This document shows, piece after piece, positions 26,631 to 34,600 of a stretch of 64,000 nt of DNA. The DNA is from a virus. The stretch is from the IMG/VR virus record IMGVR_UViG_3300023276_000008, positions 20,952 to 84,951 of that record; one strand, written 5' to 3'. The notes under the pieces were generated by a model. The model made no database searches. It was given only the letters and a program-made list of their open reading frames with translations, and was not told where the DNA came from. The translations under genes were made by a program, and so were the position numbers. Each line of letters opens with the position of its first letter. Position 1 is the stretch's first letter.

Positions 26631-27116
26631 TTAAATGACGGCATATCCAGCAGAATTCAATTTACTTTTGATTGATAGACCATATATGTTCAAAGTTGGT
26701 ATGTTTAGCTGCATTACGATGTATATTTCGTTTTTGTCAGGATCAGCAGATACCAACACTTCATCTACAGTCACTCTAGGTTCAAATCTAGGTAATTCTC
26801 GAAGAATATCTGATTCAATTGCGAATAATGTGGAATCGTTGATAGGTTCGAACAAATAACTCCTCAGATCGACCCCATATTCAGGTTCTAATATCTTTTC
26901 CCCCTTAGCTGTGGTGAATGCTGTTCCAATACTCACTAATATTGATTCTTTGTCGTACTGCGCCTGCACATCCTCCAATTTCTGAGATTGGTTGAGGTGT
27001 GCAGAAAAACGAGTCTGATTGTTTAAATCAAGAAGAATATCTTTGTATAAAAAATCAGACTCGATGCTTTTTTCGGTCTTTTTTGACTTACTGATAGATT
27101 TAATTTTGATTGCCAT
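26631..27116 (-). CDS. 25: Baseplate wedge protein gp25, 161 aa
   Basis: Contains the gp25/gpW pattern: SILVSIGTAFTTAKGEKILE, PEYGVDLRSYLFEPI (EPR-type sheath-docking region) and SDILRELPRFEPRVTVDEV. Gp25 anchors the first sheath ring to the baseplate. T4 gp25 is 132 aa; the extra residues are an N-terminal basic stretch. Late heptamer 6 nt before the ATG. Confidence 0.92.
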   Translation of the reverse strand: MAIKIKSISKSKKTEKSIESDFLYKDILLDLNNQTRFSAHLNQSQKLEDVQAQYDKESILVSIGTAFTTAKGEKILEPEYGVDLRSYLFEPINDSTLFAIESDILRELPRFEPRVTVDEVLVSADPDKNEIYIVMQLNIPTLNIYGLSIKSKLNSAGYAVI

Positions 27117-27122
27117 CAGTAG

Positions 27123-27129
27123 TATTTAG
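27123..27129 (-). promoter_or_regulatory. Late promoter, CTAAATA, for gp25
   Basis: CTAAATA on the minus strand, 6 nt before the ATG at 27116. Confidence 0.65.
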
Positions 27130-27143
27130 GAGTTTGGTTAAAT

Positions 27144-28619
27144 CTATACTCTCTTAGTAATTTTTTTATTGGCTTTGAGGCTTTCACACACTTGCATCAG
27201 ATCTAGAGTCATATCATCTACATCTAGGTTATGAATATTAGACATATAGCTTTCCGCGATTGAATCAAATGATTCTTCCAATTCATATGGAATCTGAGCC
27301 TTACCAAATAAGTTATTTGGATCTCTTGTATATGCCAAGGATTTTATGTGTTTGATGTGGTGGGGTTGCAACCTACCATCTGATTCTGATCCTGCTCCAC
27401 CCATCACATCAGCGTTCTTTAAAAACGAAACTATGTTATTCATAGCATCATTGTGATCTTTGGGGCTATTGTAATAGTCCTCATAGTCTAGTAATATATC
27501 TTCGAGGGATATACTGGCTAATACTGCTTCTTTTCCTAATAGAGCATCAAATTCTGCATTCATCTCCTCTGCCTTTGCAGTTAAATCCTCACTATCACGA
27601 ATTGCTTTCTTTGCTACCCCACTAGGTTTAGCTGATCTCCCCTTAATACCCAGAGCACTAGTTAACGCTTTATTGCTTTTTTTATCAACAATAGATTGTT
27701 TAAGTTTATCTAATCGACCTTTTGCTTTTCCAGAGTTGTTGATGATTTTACCATATAGACTAGTTACAAAATTTTCCGCATTGAATCTGTTCATCACCCT
27801 TGAAATACCATTCATGCTGCCACTATCTTCAGTATTCCATAGATAATCTTTAAATGAATCTAATTTGTCTTTAACGTCTTCTTTAGATAATTTCATAATC
27901 CAATTAAGTGGATTTCTAGAATCTTCATACTCATATTCAAGAATGTTTCTGATGATAGGTGTCATACTGGATGGGTCGGAACTTAGGTATTTAAACAACT
28001 CTTTATTATCCATGTTCTCCAGTTTATCCATTATACCAGCATGTCTATCCAACTCTGCTTGAACCATTGCAGCTTCTCCATCATCAAGCCCTTCTAAACT
28101 TCCACCTAATGCTAAAGCATTCTTGGCAGAATCGCTTAACTCCATGTTATCAATATCATCTTCTAATGTACTTGCCAGTTCAGAAGTCATGTTATCAACT
28201 GCTTTGGAAATTTCTTCCTGTAGATAAGTCCAGTGAGTATTTAGGAGAATATCATAATTTCTCTCCCAGTGGTTTTTTGAAATATTATCCGCAGTAGATT
28301 GCATTGCTCCGTCTACACTAGCTCCCAATGCATCCATTTCTCGTTCTGTGGCAGACACTTCCTTCTCTTCTCCTTTACCTTGTGAAATGGTTCTATCAAC
28401 TTCATCACTCAATGTACCTAATACATATTGAGGATTCTCAGAAGGGTCAATATGTTTAGCTATATTATTAACAAATTCCTTATCAGCGGCTAATAATTCC
28501 ACTGCGAACTGCTGAATGCCTTGTCGGTCCTTTTCCATACCTAATGCACTATTATCATTCAGCCCACGCTTATGATATCTTTCATCAGTTGCTTCTGCTA
28601 TTAATTTATTCAAGCTCAT
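27144..28619 (-). CDS. Putative capsid-targeted internal head protein, 491 aa
   Basis: Starts MSLNKLIAEATDERY; LIAE|A at residues 6-10 matches the cleavage end of T4 internal-protein tags (FIAE|A). The rest is almost fully helical, acidic in the first half, with a basic segment at about residues 295-345 (KAKGRLDKLKQSIVDKKSNK) that could contact DNA. No enzyme motif. It is upstream of gp25 but has its own late promoter, so it need not be a tail protein. Confidence 0.6.
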   Translation of the reverse strand: MSLNKLIAEATDERYHKRGLNDNSALGMEKDRQGIQQFAVELLAADKEFVNNIAKHIDPSENPQYVLGTLSDEVDRTISQGKGEEKEVSATEREMDALGASVDGAMQSTADNISKNHWERNYDILLNTHWTYLQEEISKAVDNMTSELASTLEDDIDNMELSDSAKNALALGGSLEGLDDGEAAMVQAELDRHAGIMDKLENMDNKELFKYLSSDPSSMTPIIRNILEYEYEDSRNPLNWIMKLSKEDVKDKLDSFKDYLWNTEDSGSMNGISRVMNRFNAENFVTSLYGKIINNSGKAKGRLDKLKQSIVDKKSNKALTSALGIKGRSAKPSGVAKKAIRDSEDLTAKAEEMNAEFDALLGKEAVLASISLEDILLDYEDYYNSPKDHNDAMNNIVSFLKNADVMGGAGSESDGRLQPHHIKHIKSLAYTRDPNNLFGKAQIPYELEESFDSIAESYMSNIHNLDVDDMTLDLMQVCESLKANKKITKRV

Positions 28620-28624
28620 ATCCC

Positions 28625-28631
28625 TATTTAA
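28625..28631 (-). promoter_or_regulatory. Late promoter, TTAAATA
   Basis: TTAAATA on the minus strand, 5 nt before the ATG at 28619; back-to-back with the plus-strand promoter at 28644. Confidence 0.6.
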
Positions 28632-28643
28632 TGAATTAAAAAG

Positions 28644-28650
28644 GTAAATA
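28644..28650 (+). promoter_or_regulatory. Late promoter, GTAAATA
   Basis: GTAAATA 5 nt before the ATG at 28656. Confidence 0.6.
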
Positions 28651-28655
28651 TAGGT

Positions 28656-29201
28656 ATGACTTCCAAATTCAATGAATTATACGAATCTTACTCAAAGCGA
28701 TACGAGCTTGGAGGCTTTTTAGTTGGCGATTTCGTGGTATTCAGACCAGATTATAAAAACAATGAATCTTATAAGGCTATGAATAGTGTTATGAAGACAC
28801 ATGTTGACCAAGTAGTTGATTCAGGTGTACCACTTCGAGTTAGTGGACTAGGTAATAAGTATGGCACTAATACCAACTTAGAGCGTTATATCAAGCCCGA
28901 TGATGCAGTAGTTACTGTGTCTGTCGATGAAGGTGGTGGACGCTGGTTAGGTAAGATTTCAGTAGGTGCTGGTATGTTAGACATTGCAACCAACACAAGA
29001 TTTTGTGGGGTTGGTGATGAAAACAAAAAACCTCTTAAAAAAGGAGAAACTTGGACACATGGTGAATATGAAGTTGATGAAGACCACATTACTCGCCAAA
29101 CCGATAAAGGTAATGGCAAAAACTCTAAAACAAATATTAAGTTGGAACACACTTCTGACTTAAATGACATCGTAACCAATTTATTAAACGAAAAAGTATA
29201 A
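28656..29201 (+). CDS. Putative head/internal protein, 181 aa
   Basis: N terminus MTSKFNELYESYSKRY carries a LYE|S motif at residues 8-11 like a prohead-protease site. The next segment GGFLVGDFVVFRPDY resembles an SH3-like beta barrel. The C-terminal third is charged and polar. It is followed after 8 bases by another tagged gene. No catalytic motif is seen. Confidence 0.55.
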   Translation: MTSKFNELYESYSKRYELGGFLVGDFVVFRPDYKNNESYKAMNSVMKTHVDQVVDSGVPLRVSGLGNKYGTNTNLERYIKPDDAVVTVSVDEGGGRWLGKISVGAGMLDIATNTRFCGVGDENKKPLKKGETWTHGEYEVDEDHITRQTDKGNGKNSKTNIKLEHTSDLNDIVTNLLNEKV

Positions 29202-29204
29202 ATA
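29197..29204 (+). promoter_or_regulatory. Late promoter, TATAAATA (exact T4 consensus)
   Basis: The only perfect T4-type octamer among the assigned promoters; 5 nt before the ATG at 29210. It overlaps the stop codon of the preceding gene. Confidence 0.75.
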
Positions 29205-29209
29205 CTGAT

Positions 29210-29896
29210 ATGTATAAGAGAAATTCGTACAAGTTACTTTCAGAGCAATATGATGTGATGCTCCTTAAAGAATCCGCGCCATCATTAAATATTTATGAAC
29301 TACAATCTAAGATTGGGTACATGAATTTGTCTGAAGCTACGTGGACTGCTGAATTCTCCGAAAAGATTCTTAATGAATTCTTTGGTGGTGGTGTAAAAGC
29401 TCTTGGTAAAGGTATTGGTGGTGCAATTGGCGGTGCTGCAAAAAAGGCTGGTGGGAAGCTTAGACAAGCTGGAGCAGATAAAGCAGCAGATTTGGCTGGA
29501 AAAGCTAAGGCTGGCGCACAAGCTGGAATGGATAAACTCCAAGCAGGTGCAGATGCAGTTAAAGGCAAAGTTCAGGATGGTGCTGACGCAGTTAGAGATG
29601 GTATCGACAATGTTAAGGATCGTGCTGGTAATATGATGGATGATGTTAAAGATGTTTATCAACAAGGTGGACATGAAGCACAACTTCAGAAAGCACAACA
29701 ACGAGCTGAGAAGACAGTTGGCGATCTTATGTCAATCCTTCAAATGGCAGAACAGGAATATGGTCTTGCATTCAGTGGTCCAGTTGAACAACTCCCACTT
29801 GGTGAAGTTGTTAGTGAGCTAGTCAATGCGGCTAAGGGTGCTGGAAATATTAAACGTTCCGCACAAAGAAAACTAGGTAAGTTTGGAGCTAGATAA
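29210..29896 (+). CDS. Ala/Gly-rich 11-mer repeat protein, putative internal head protein, 228 aa
   Basis: The N terminus MYKRNSYKLLSEQY has a LLSE|Q tag, with a second LLKE|S at residues 18-22. Residues about 62-150 are amphipathic 11-residue repeats (AGADKAADLAGKAK, GADAVKGKVQDGADAVRDG) like LEA/apolipoprotein helices, preceded by a glycine-rich hinge (GKGIGGAIGGAAKKAGG). Such proteins may bind membranes or condense DNA. A T4-type head-core role is another possibility. A bidirectional terminator follows. Confidence 0.6.
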   Translation: MYKRNSYKLLSEQYDVMLLKESAPSLNIYELQSKIGYMNLSEATWTAEFSEKILNEFFGGGVKALGKGIGGAIGGAAKKAGGKLRQAGADKAADLAGKAKAGAQAGMDKLQAGADAVKGKVQDGADAVRDGIDNVKDRAGNMMDDVKDVYQQGGHEAQLQKAQQRAEKTVGDLMSILQMAEQEYGLAFSGPVEQLPLGEVVSELVNAAKGAGNIKRSAQRKLGKFGAR

Positions 29897-29907
29897 ATAA
29901 GTTTAAC

Positions 29908-29944
29908 AAAAAGGGCGAGGTTTAATAACCTCGCCCTTTTTTTT
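29908..29944. terminator. Bidirectional terminator between the repeat protein and gp44
   Basis: Perfect hairpin AAAGGGCGAGGTT-TAAT-AACCTCGCCCTTT with A/T runs on both sides, serving the convergent genes. Confidence 0.9.
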
Positions 29945-29958
29945 GTCGCTGTATTAGT

Positions 29959-30897
29959 CTATTCCATTAAACTTTTCTCCATATTGAGTATACAGGCATA
30001 GCAGTTGATCTCCTTATTGAGAACAACCTCATGTTTCTCCATATGTTGAGCAACTATCATCATTAGAGACTTTTTATAGTGTTCTTGTATAGCATTGTCG
30101 CTATATATCACCTCAAACATATCATCCATTAGCTTTCTATAGTCATTGGAGAACATATCAGTAGAATCCTTGATAATACCTCTAAGATGTTCCATTTTGC
30201 CAGTGATCACACTATTTATAATTTGTTTAGCTAGAGATGAATCATCCACAGCAGCTTTATTGAGAAGTATGTTACCTGTAGCACACACTTTCTGCAATTC
30301 GTTGATTACTTTACGAAAATCGGGCATATGTCTCTTAATCAACGCTCCCAACGATTTGAGATCGTCTGCGGTATAACTAATACCTTCCTCCTTAAGTATT
30401 TTATCACATCTTCTAAGACAATCGTTCAAAGGGTTCTTAATGTTGACTGCTACACATCTAGAAGCAATAGCATCTTGAATTTTGTGTTGAAAATTCCCTG
30501 TGATGATAAATCTGATATTTGATTGAGCATTCTCCATCAAATTACGAAGACATTTCTGTCCATCAACAGTAGTTCCATCGAATTCATCTAATATAGCCAC
30601 TTTAATACCACCATTGGAACTTCGAGTCTTGGCAAACTTCATTACCTTGTCTCGAATGGTATCAATTCCGTTTTCGTCAGAGGCATTGATATATAGATGG
30701 TCACATTTCATGATATCATCCACAATTATCCTCGCTAACGAGGTTTTTCCTATACCTGCTGTACCCACCAACATTAAATGGGGTATACACACTTCTTCCG
30801 AGAAGGTTTCGAGATATGTCCTTGATGCATCATCAAGGATTAGATCGTCTAAACATTTCGGTCTATATTTCTCAGTCCATAATTCACTATATTTCAT
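29959..30897 (-). CDS. 44: Clamp loader ATPase subunit gp44, 312 aa
   Basis: AAA+ ATPase with N-terminal LWTEKYRPKCLDDLI box, Walker A GTAGIGKT (45-52), Walker B DEFD (104-107), sensor-1 TGN (133-135) and the clamp-loader SRC motif (146-148). It loads the gp45 clamp. T4 gp44 is 319 aa. Its ATG overlaps the rmlA-like stop (ATGA-type), so it is the last gene of a sugar-nucleotide operon and not next to gp45 as in T4. The partner gp62 is not found in the window. Confidence 0.95.
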   Translation of the reverse strand: MKYSELWTEKYRPKCLDDLILDDASRTYLETFSEEVCIPHLMLVGTAGIGKTSLARIIVDDIMKCDHLYINASDENGIDTIRDKVMKFAKTRSSNGGIKVAILDEFDGTTVDGQKCLRNLMENAQSNIRFIITGNFQHKIQDAIASRCVAVNIKNPLNDCLRRCDKILKEEGISYTADDLKSLGALIKRHMPDFRKVINELQKVCATGNILLNKAAVDDSSLAKQIINSVITGKMEHLRGIIKDSTDMFSNDYRKLMDDMFEVIYSDNAIQEHYKKSLMMIVAQHMEKHEVVLNKEINCYACILNMEKSLME

Positions 30898-31613
30898 ATT
30901 TGGATATTTGTTCTTGTTTTGTACGCTGCAACTAGATTTGCGCAGTCTAAAAGACTATCAAACGTACCAACGTCGAACCACATCCTATCATCCACGTTCA
31001 CAATGTCAACCTTTTCTTTCGTAGACATGGCGTTAATCACATCGACAATCTCAACCTCACCTCGTTCAGATGGGAGGACGTTTTTTGCGATTTCAACACA
31101 GCTATTTGTGAATGAATATAGACCAACTACAGCCTGTGTAGATATAAATTCTTGAGGCTTCTCAACTACACAATCTAATGTCCCATCGTCGCTAAATTTA
31201 GCAACCCCATATCGATTTGGATCATTGACGGAGTATGTATATATAGTATTAGCCTGTAGATCGAATTCATTCTGCAAAAAGATGTTATCGCCCAATATTA
31301 GAGTCACGTCATCATCCCCAATGAATGTTTCTCCAATGATAAATGCTTCAGCTAGACCCTTTGGATCTTGTTGTAGCGCATATTCGAGTTTAACACCCCA
31401 TTTATCCCCATTACCAAGATATTCTTTAAGCATTGGCAACCCATCTAAGGATGAGATGATTAGAATCTCAGTAATTCCTGATTTAATGAGTGTTTGTAGA
31501 GGATAATAGATGATTGGTCTATCGTATAGAGGTAATAGTTGTTTAACTATACCGAATTCTGTTAATGGGTAAAGCCTAGTTGCTTTACCTCCTGCTAAAA
31601 TGATTCCTTTCAT
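30894..31613 (-). CDS. rmlA: Sugar-1-phosphate nucleotidylyltransferase, RmlA-like, 239 aa
   Basis: Starts KGIILAGGKATRLYPLTEFG, the signature of nucleotide transfer onto hexose-1-phosphate, followed by LLPLYDRPIIYYPLQTLI and the metal-binding LILGDNIFL. It would make dTDP-glucose or a similar NDP-sugar. It is shorter than the common 290-aa enzyme, lacking the C-terminal allosteric extension; the usual GSGTRL is GKATRL. It follows the rmlD-like gene by one base and overlaps gp44 by four. Confidence 0.85.
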   Translation of the reverse strand: MKGIILAGGKATRLYPLTEFGIVKQLLPLYDRPIIYYPLQTLIKSGITEILIISSLDGLPMLKEYLGNGDKWGVKLEYALQQDPKGLAEAFIIGETFIGDDDVTLILGDNIFLQNEFDLQANTIYTYSVNDPNRYGVAKFSDDGTLDCVVEKPQEFISTQAVVGLYSFTNSCVEIAKNVLPSERGEVEIVDVINAMSTKEKVDIVNVDDRMWFDVGTFDSLLDCANLVAAYKTRTNIQI

Positions 31614-31614
31614 A

Positions 31615-32439
31615 TTATTTGCTCAGTAGGTCTAAAAGTGCGTCCTTTTCTGATCGTAAAGGATATACTGTGAGTGCTTTAATGTTGTTCAGTTGACAAT
31701 TACTACGAGGTGCAACTATATCAAGGTCTGATAAAGGTACGAATTTCCAGTTTGGGTTATTATACCCACACTCCTGCATGATATCAACTACTGACGATGT
31801 ATATAAAGGGTCGCCATTGACTACATTATAAATATCTTGTCCGTTTGGAATCATTTCTTTATCAATTAAGGTCTTTATGAATAAAGAAACATCTTCTGTA
31901 CTACTCTTGGAGTTTTTATAATCAATTAGGTTGTCATATTTGTGTATTTTGGTCAAATATGATCTCTCATCCCCCACTTTACTAAATGGCATCCGTAACC
32001 GCAATATAAAAAGCTTATTGCGTCTAGTTACAAGCTCAAACATGTGTTTTGACTTGGAATATGTTGATGATTGGTCATATATACCGAAATCTGGTTTATC
32101 CTCTTCGGTATATACTCGTCCATATCCACTATAAATGCATCCAGAACTCAAATGAATTAGTGTCACACCAACCTCATCACATACATCTGCTACCATTTTG
32201 GGTGATACCACATTCAGATACATACACTCATCCACTTTATGTTCAGCTTCATCTACATTTGGTCTACCTGTAAACCCGCTACAGTTTATTACATGGGTGT
32301 ATTGACCCACATATAATAAATTTTGGAGCACTTTGGGGCAATGGTAATTATATGCCGAACTGCTAATTATTCTAGCTTCTGGTATATATTGCTTGATTTC
32401 ATTAGCCATATACCCATTTCCAAGTATAATTACTTTCAT
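31615..32439 (-). CDS. NAD(P)-dependent sugar reductase/epimerase, RmlD-like, 274 aa
   Basis: Rossmann start MKVIILGNGYMANEI, then HVINCSGFTGRPNVDEAE (RmlD-like NxAAxTxVDxAE region), IHLSSGCIYSGYG and the catalytic YSKSK (YxxxK). These are features of dTDP-4-dehydrorhamnose reductases and related NDP-sugar enzymes. With the RmlA-like gene it covers two steps of an NDP-6-deoxysugar route; the intermediate dehydratase/epimerase may be host-made or the gene at 1-65. It overlaps the small upstream gene (TAATG). Confidence 0.8.
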   Translation of the reverse strand: MKVIILGNGYMANEIKQYIPEARIISSSAYNYHCPKVLQNLLYVGQYTHVINCSGFTGRPNVDEAEHKVDECMYLNVVSPKMVADVCDEVGVTLIHLSSGCIYSGYGRVYTEEDKPDFGIYDQSSTYSKSKHMFELVTRRNKLFILRLRMPFSKVGDERSYLTKIHKYDNLIDYKNSKSSTEDVSLFIKTLIDKEMIPNGQDIYNVVNGDPLYTSSVVDIMQECGYNNPNWKFVPLSDLDIVAPRSNCQLNNIKALTVYPLRSEKDALLDLLSK

Positions 32440-32660
32440 TATCCAGCCTCCTCTTCGAGTGATTCAACGTGATATTCAATAATATCTTGTAATTCTTGTA
32501 ATTCTTCCTCCTCTAGTAGAGTAGTTACCACTTCTTTAAAATTTTCAAAACTTTGTGAGATGTTATCATCCTCATAATCTAGAATTTTATCATATAATAC
32601 GTCAATTGCTTGATATATACTATTTTTAATTTTTGCTATTTCTTTAATTTCTTTCGACAT
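32439..32660 (-). CDS. Small acidic helical protein, 73 aa
   Basis: Starts MSKEIKEIAKIKNSIY and ends with an acidic helix rich in Glu (LLEEEELQELQDIIEYHVES). It is the first gene of the rmlD-rmlA-gp44 operon. A longer start at 32768 would run back through the divergent promoter region and the neighbouring gene and is rejected. Function unknown. Confidence 0.6.
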   Translation of the reverse strand: MSKEIKEIAKIKNSIYQAIDVLYDKILDYEDDNISQSFENFKEVVTTLLEEEELQELQDIIEYHVESLEEEAG

Positions 32661-32662
32661 GA

Positions 32663-32669
32663 CTAAATA
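32663..32669 (+). promoter_or_regulatory. Late promoter, CTAAATA, with a 37-nt leader
   Basis: CTAAATA 37 nt before the ATG at 32707, the longest leader among the late genes. The leader region (32673-32694) contains an imperfect inverted repeat with TTGATA/TATCAA ends. Confidence 0.45.
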
Positions 32670-32706
32670 TTTGATAGTATATAGTATATCAAACCACACA
32701 AATCCA

Positions 32707-33033
32707 ATGAAAACTTTCAAAAAATTTATATTAGAATATCGCGCTAATCTAGAAGACGGCACTCCCAAACCATCAGTTCAAGTACATAATGGAAAAAATC
32801 CCAATAGGATGAATAAAAAGAAGCTTCATACAGTTGGGGATTATCAGCCTGTGAATGGAGATGCCCATAAAGTGGGTAAGATGCTAACTGGTGCAGAATT
32901 AGACAACCTATTAACTGATCATGGATTTGATTTTATCGATGGAGAGACTCATGGTATTAATAATTCGGGAAATGCTCTATATATGTACTCAGTAAATGGA
33001 CAAAAGATCGGTAAGATCGTTGATAATAAGTAA
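32707..33033 (+). CDS. Putative capsid-targeted internal protein, 108 aa
   Basis: N terminus MKTFKKFILEYRANLEDG matches the T4 internal-protein tag MKTYQEFIAEA position by position over ten residues, with the predicted cut after Glu10. The mature part is basic at first (NGKNPNRMNKKKLHTVGDYQ), then mixed, ending GQKIGKIVDNK. By analogy with T4 IPs it would be packaged in the head and injected. The start is the ATG at 32707; an upstream ATG at 32659 would include the promoter. Confidence 0.65.
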   Translation: MKTFKKFILEYRANLEDGTPKPSVQVHNGKNPNRMNKKKLHTVGDYQPVNGDAHKVGKMLTGAELDNLLTDHGFDFIDGETHGINNSGNALYMYSVNGQKIGKIVDNK

Positions 33034-33036
33034 ATA
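33030..33036 (+). promoter_or_regulatory. Late promoter, GTAAATA, for gp14
   Basis: GTAAATA 5 nt before the ATG at 33042. Confidence 0.6.
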
Positions 33037-33041
33037 TTAAT

Positions 33042-33947
33042 ATGGATAACCACTGCCCAACGACACCACTTTCTTGTTTAGAACCTAGTAATATTTTTGC
33101 AGGTGTTTATAAAAAGGAATGTTCAAATTTTGCAAATCCAAATAATTTTCAAGCAGAAAGATCTATTTTCAATAGCTTAATTAATGAGAAAATTAACAAT
33201 TTTGGTATAGATATAGACTATTATGTACACACATACAATTTATCAAGTGCTGATAACTTCTATGGAGAAGACCTAGATGCTCCATATTATGGACCTATTT
33301 CTCTTCGTGTTGAGAAGGATTATACATTCTCAGGAGTCCCATTAGGTATTCATGGGTTTGATTCAAATGACGAAATTACTTTTTATGTGACGTTTGATAC
33401 CTTTGAGGAGGCATTTGGCGACCATAGGGTTCATGAAGAGAGTGGGCAACGAATTGAGCCGAAGGCAGATGATATGTTCATCATCAAAACTTGGGGATGT
33501 GATAGACCTAATGGTAGAACTGCTAAGAAATTTGTGGTTACTGAGGCTATAGATGAAGATCCAGAGGATTTGAATGTATTGATGGGGCACTATGTTTGGA
33601 AAGTGACTGCTCGACGTTATGACTACTCCTACGAAGCTAATATTCCAGCTAGTGATGACAAATACCAAGTTTATGATAATACATTCTCAGGAGTATTAAC
33701 TAGCGATATATCTATAAAGGGTCCATTGGAAGGATTAGTAGATAGTGAAGGAGATTTATTGATCGGGTTTGGTGGGGAGACTTTAGTTACCCAAACTACT
33801 AGTCAACAATTATCTTCTGACGACAAACCATATGATTATGATGTGGATGTCGAGGTTGAGGATGAGATATATGATCAGAGTATTAATGATCAACGAATCT
33901 ACGGAAACACTGACCAAGATTCATCTCCTTATGGAGACTACTACTAG
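33042..33947 (+). CDS. 14: Neck protein gp14-like, 301 aa
   Basis: INEKINNFGIDIDYYVHTYN, then NFYGEDLDAPYYGPISLRVE, DDMFIIKTWGCDRPNGRT and DLNVLMGHYVWKVTARRYDY follow the conserved order of T4-type gp14, one of the neck subunits joining head and tail. T4 gp14 is 256 aa. The C terminus is an acidic, Tyr/Asp-rich tail. It stands alone with its own late promoter and terminator; gp13 is not in the window. Confidence 0.75.
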   Translation: MDNHCPTTPLSCLEPSNIFAGVYKKECSNFANPNNFQAERSIFNSLINEKINNFGIDIDYYVHTYNLSSADNFYGEDLDAPYYGPISLRVEKDYTFSGVPLGIHGFDSNDEITFYVTFDTFEEAFGDHRVHEESGQRIEPKADDMFIIKTWGCDRPNGRTAKKFVVTEAIDEDPEDLNVLMGHYVWKVTARRYDYSYEANIPASDDKYQVYDNTFSGVLTSDISIKGPLEGLVDSEGDLLIGFGGETLVTQTTSQQLSSDDKPYDYDVDVEVEDEIYDQSINDQRIYGNTDQDSSPYGDYY

Positions 33948-33969
33948 TAGTTATTCATTTTTATATTTA

Positions 33970-34013
33970 ACAAAAAAAAAGCGTGATCTTAATCGATCAC
34001 GCTTTTTTTTTGT
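33970..34013. terminator. Bidirectional terminator between gp14 and the acidic head protein
   Basis: Hairpin GCGTGATC-TTAATC-GATCACGC framed by nine A on one side and nine T on the other. Confidence 0.9.
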
Positions 34014-34031
34014 TAAATTGTGTGTGGATTA

Positions 34032-34517
34032 TTATGAGAAGAACTCTTGACCAGCCTTGAGCTTGCCAACTTTGTTCTGCTTACCGTTATCGATATTCTC
34101 TTTACCCTTTTCAGTACCAGTTTTATCAGTATACTTGCTATCTGCTGTGCGCTTCTTAGGCTTCACTTTGCCTTTAACTAGCATATCTTTATTCTTAGCA
34201 ACTACATCAGTGTCAGCAACTTCTTCTTCATCTTCTTCAAAATCAAGACCAAATTCATCACCTTCTTCTTCGCCACCTTCTTCACCGAATTCGTCTTCTG
34301 ATTCTTCTTCACCGCCAACAGCAGCTTGGATTACCTCAAGAAGTTTTTCAGCAGTAGCCTTATCAAGAGTGAGAGTAACCTCATCACCTTCTTCATCACC
34401 AAAGTCTTCACCTAAGTCGAAGTCATCACTATCTTCTACACCAAGTGCATCTAGTTCTTCTTCTTCTCCGAATGATTCTTTGAATACTTTTTTATAAATT
34501 GCGTTGAAACTATCCAT
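34032..34517 (-). CDS. Acidic putative prohead core protein, 161 aa
   Basis: Starts MDSFNAIYKKVFKESFGEEEE with a VFKE|S tag. Long Glu/Asp runs (about residues 20-110) are followed by a basic tail KPKKRTADSKYTDKTG. This resembles T4 core proteins such as gp67, which are acidic and are cut by the prohead protease. The start is the ATG at 34517, 5 nt after a late heptamer. Similarity is by composition and tag only. Confidence 0.6.
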   Translation of the reverse strand: MDSFNAIYKKVFKESFGEEEELDALGVEDSDDFDLGEDFGDEEGDEVTLTLDKATAEKLLEVIQAAVGGEEESEDEFGEEGGEEEGDEFGLDFEEDEEEVADTDVVAKNKDMLVKGKVKPKKRTADSKYTDKTGTEKGKENIDNGKQNKVGKLKAGQEFFS

Positions 34518-34522
34518 ACATC

Positions 34523-34529
34523 TATTTAG
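34523..34529 (-). promoter_or_regulatory. Late promoter, CTAAATA
   Basis: CTAAATA on the minus strand, 5 nt before the ATG at 34517. Confidence 0.65.
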
Positions 34530-34588
34530 TATTATTGAAAATAAAATCAAGTTTTTGTAGAAATAATTTCACAATCACTCTCATTGGA

Positions 34589-34595
34589 TTAAATA
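34589..34595 (+). promoter_or_regulatory. Late promoter, TTAAATA, before a GTG start
   Basis: TTAAATA 5 nt before the GTG at 34601; same spacing as for ATG genes, which supports GTG as the start. Confidence 0.6.
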
Positions 34596-34600
34596 AAATT

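Noticed and set aside
32673-32694. Perfect palindromic operator TTGATA...TATCAA in the divergent region
   Set aside because: Only the outer six bases pair; the centre does not. Without a repressor candidate nearby it is mentioned only in the promoter note.
34057-34497. Ser/Pro-rich frame on the plus strand opposite the acidic head protein
   Set aside because: Reverse complement of Glu/Asp codons gives Ser/Leu codons; no promoter and total overlap with a gene that has a correctly spaced late promoter.
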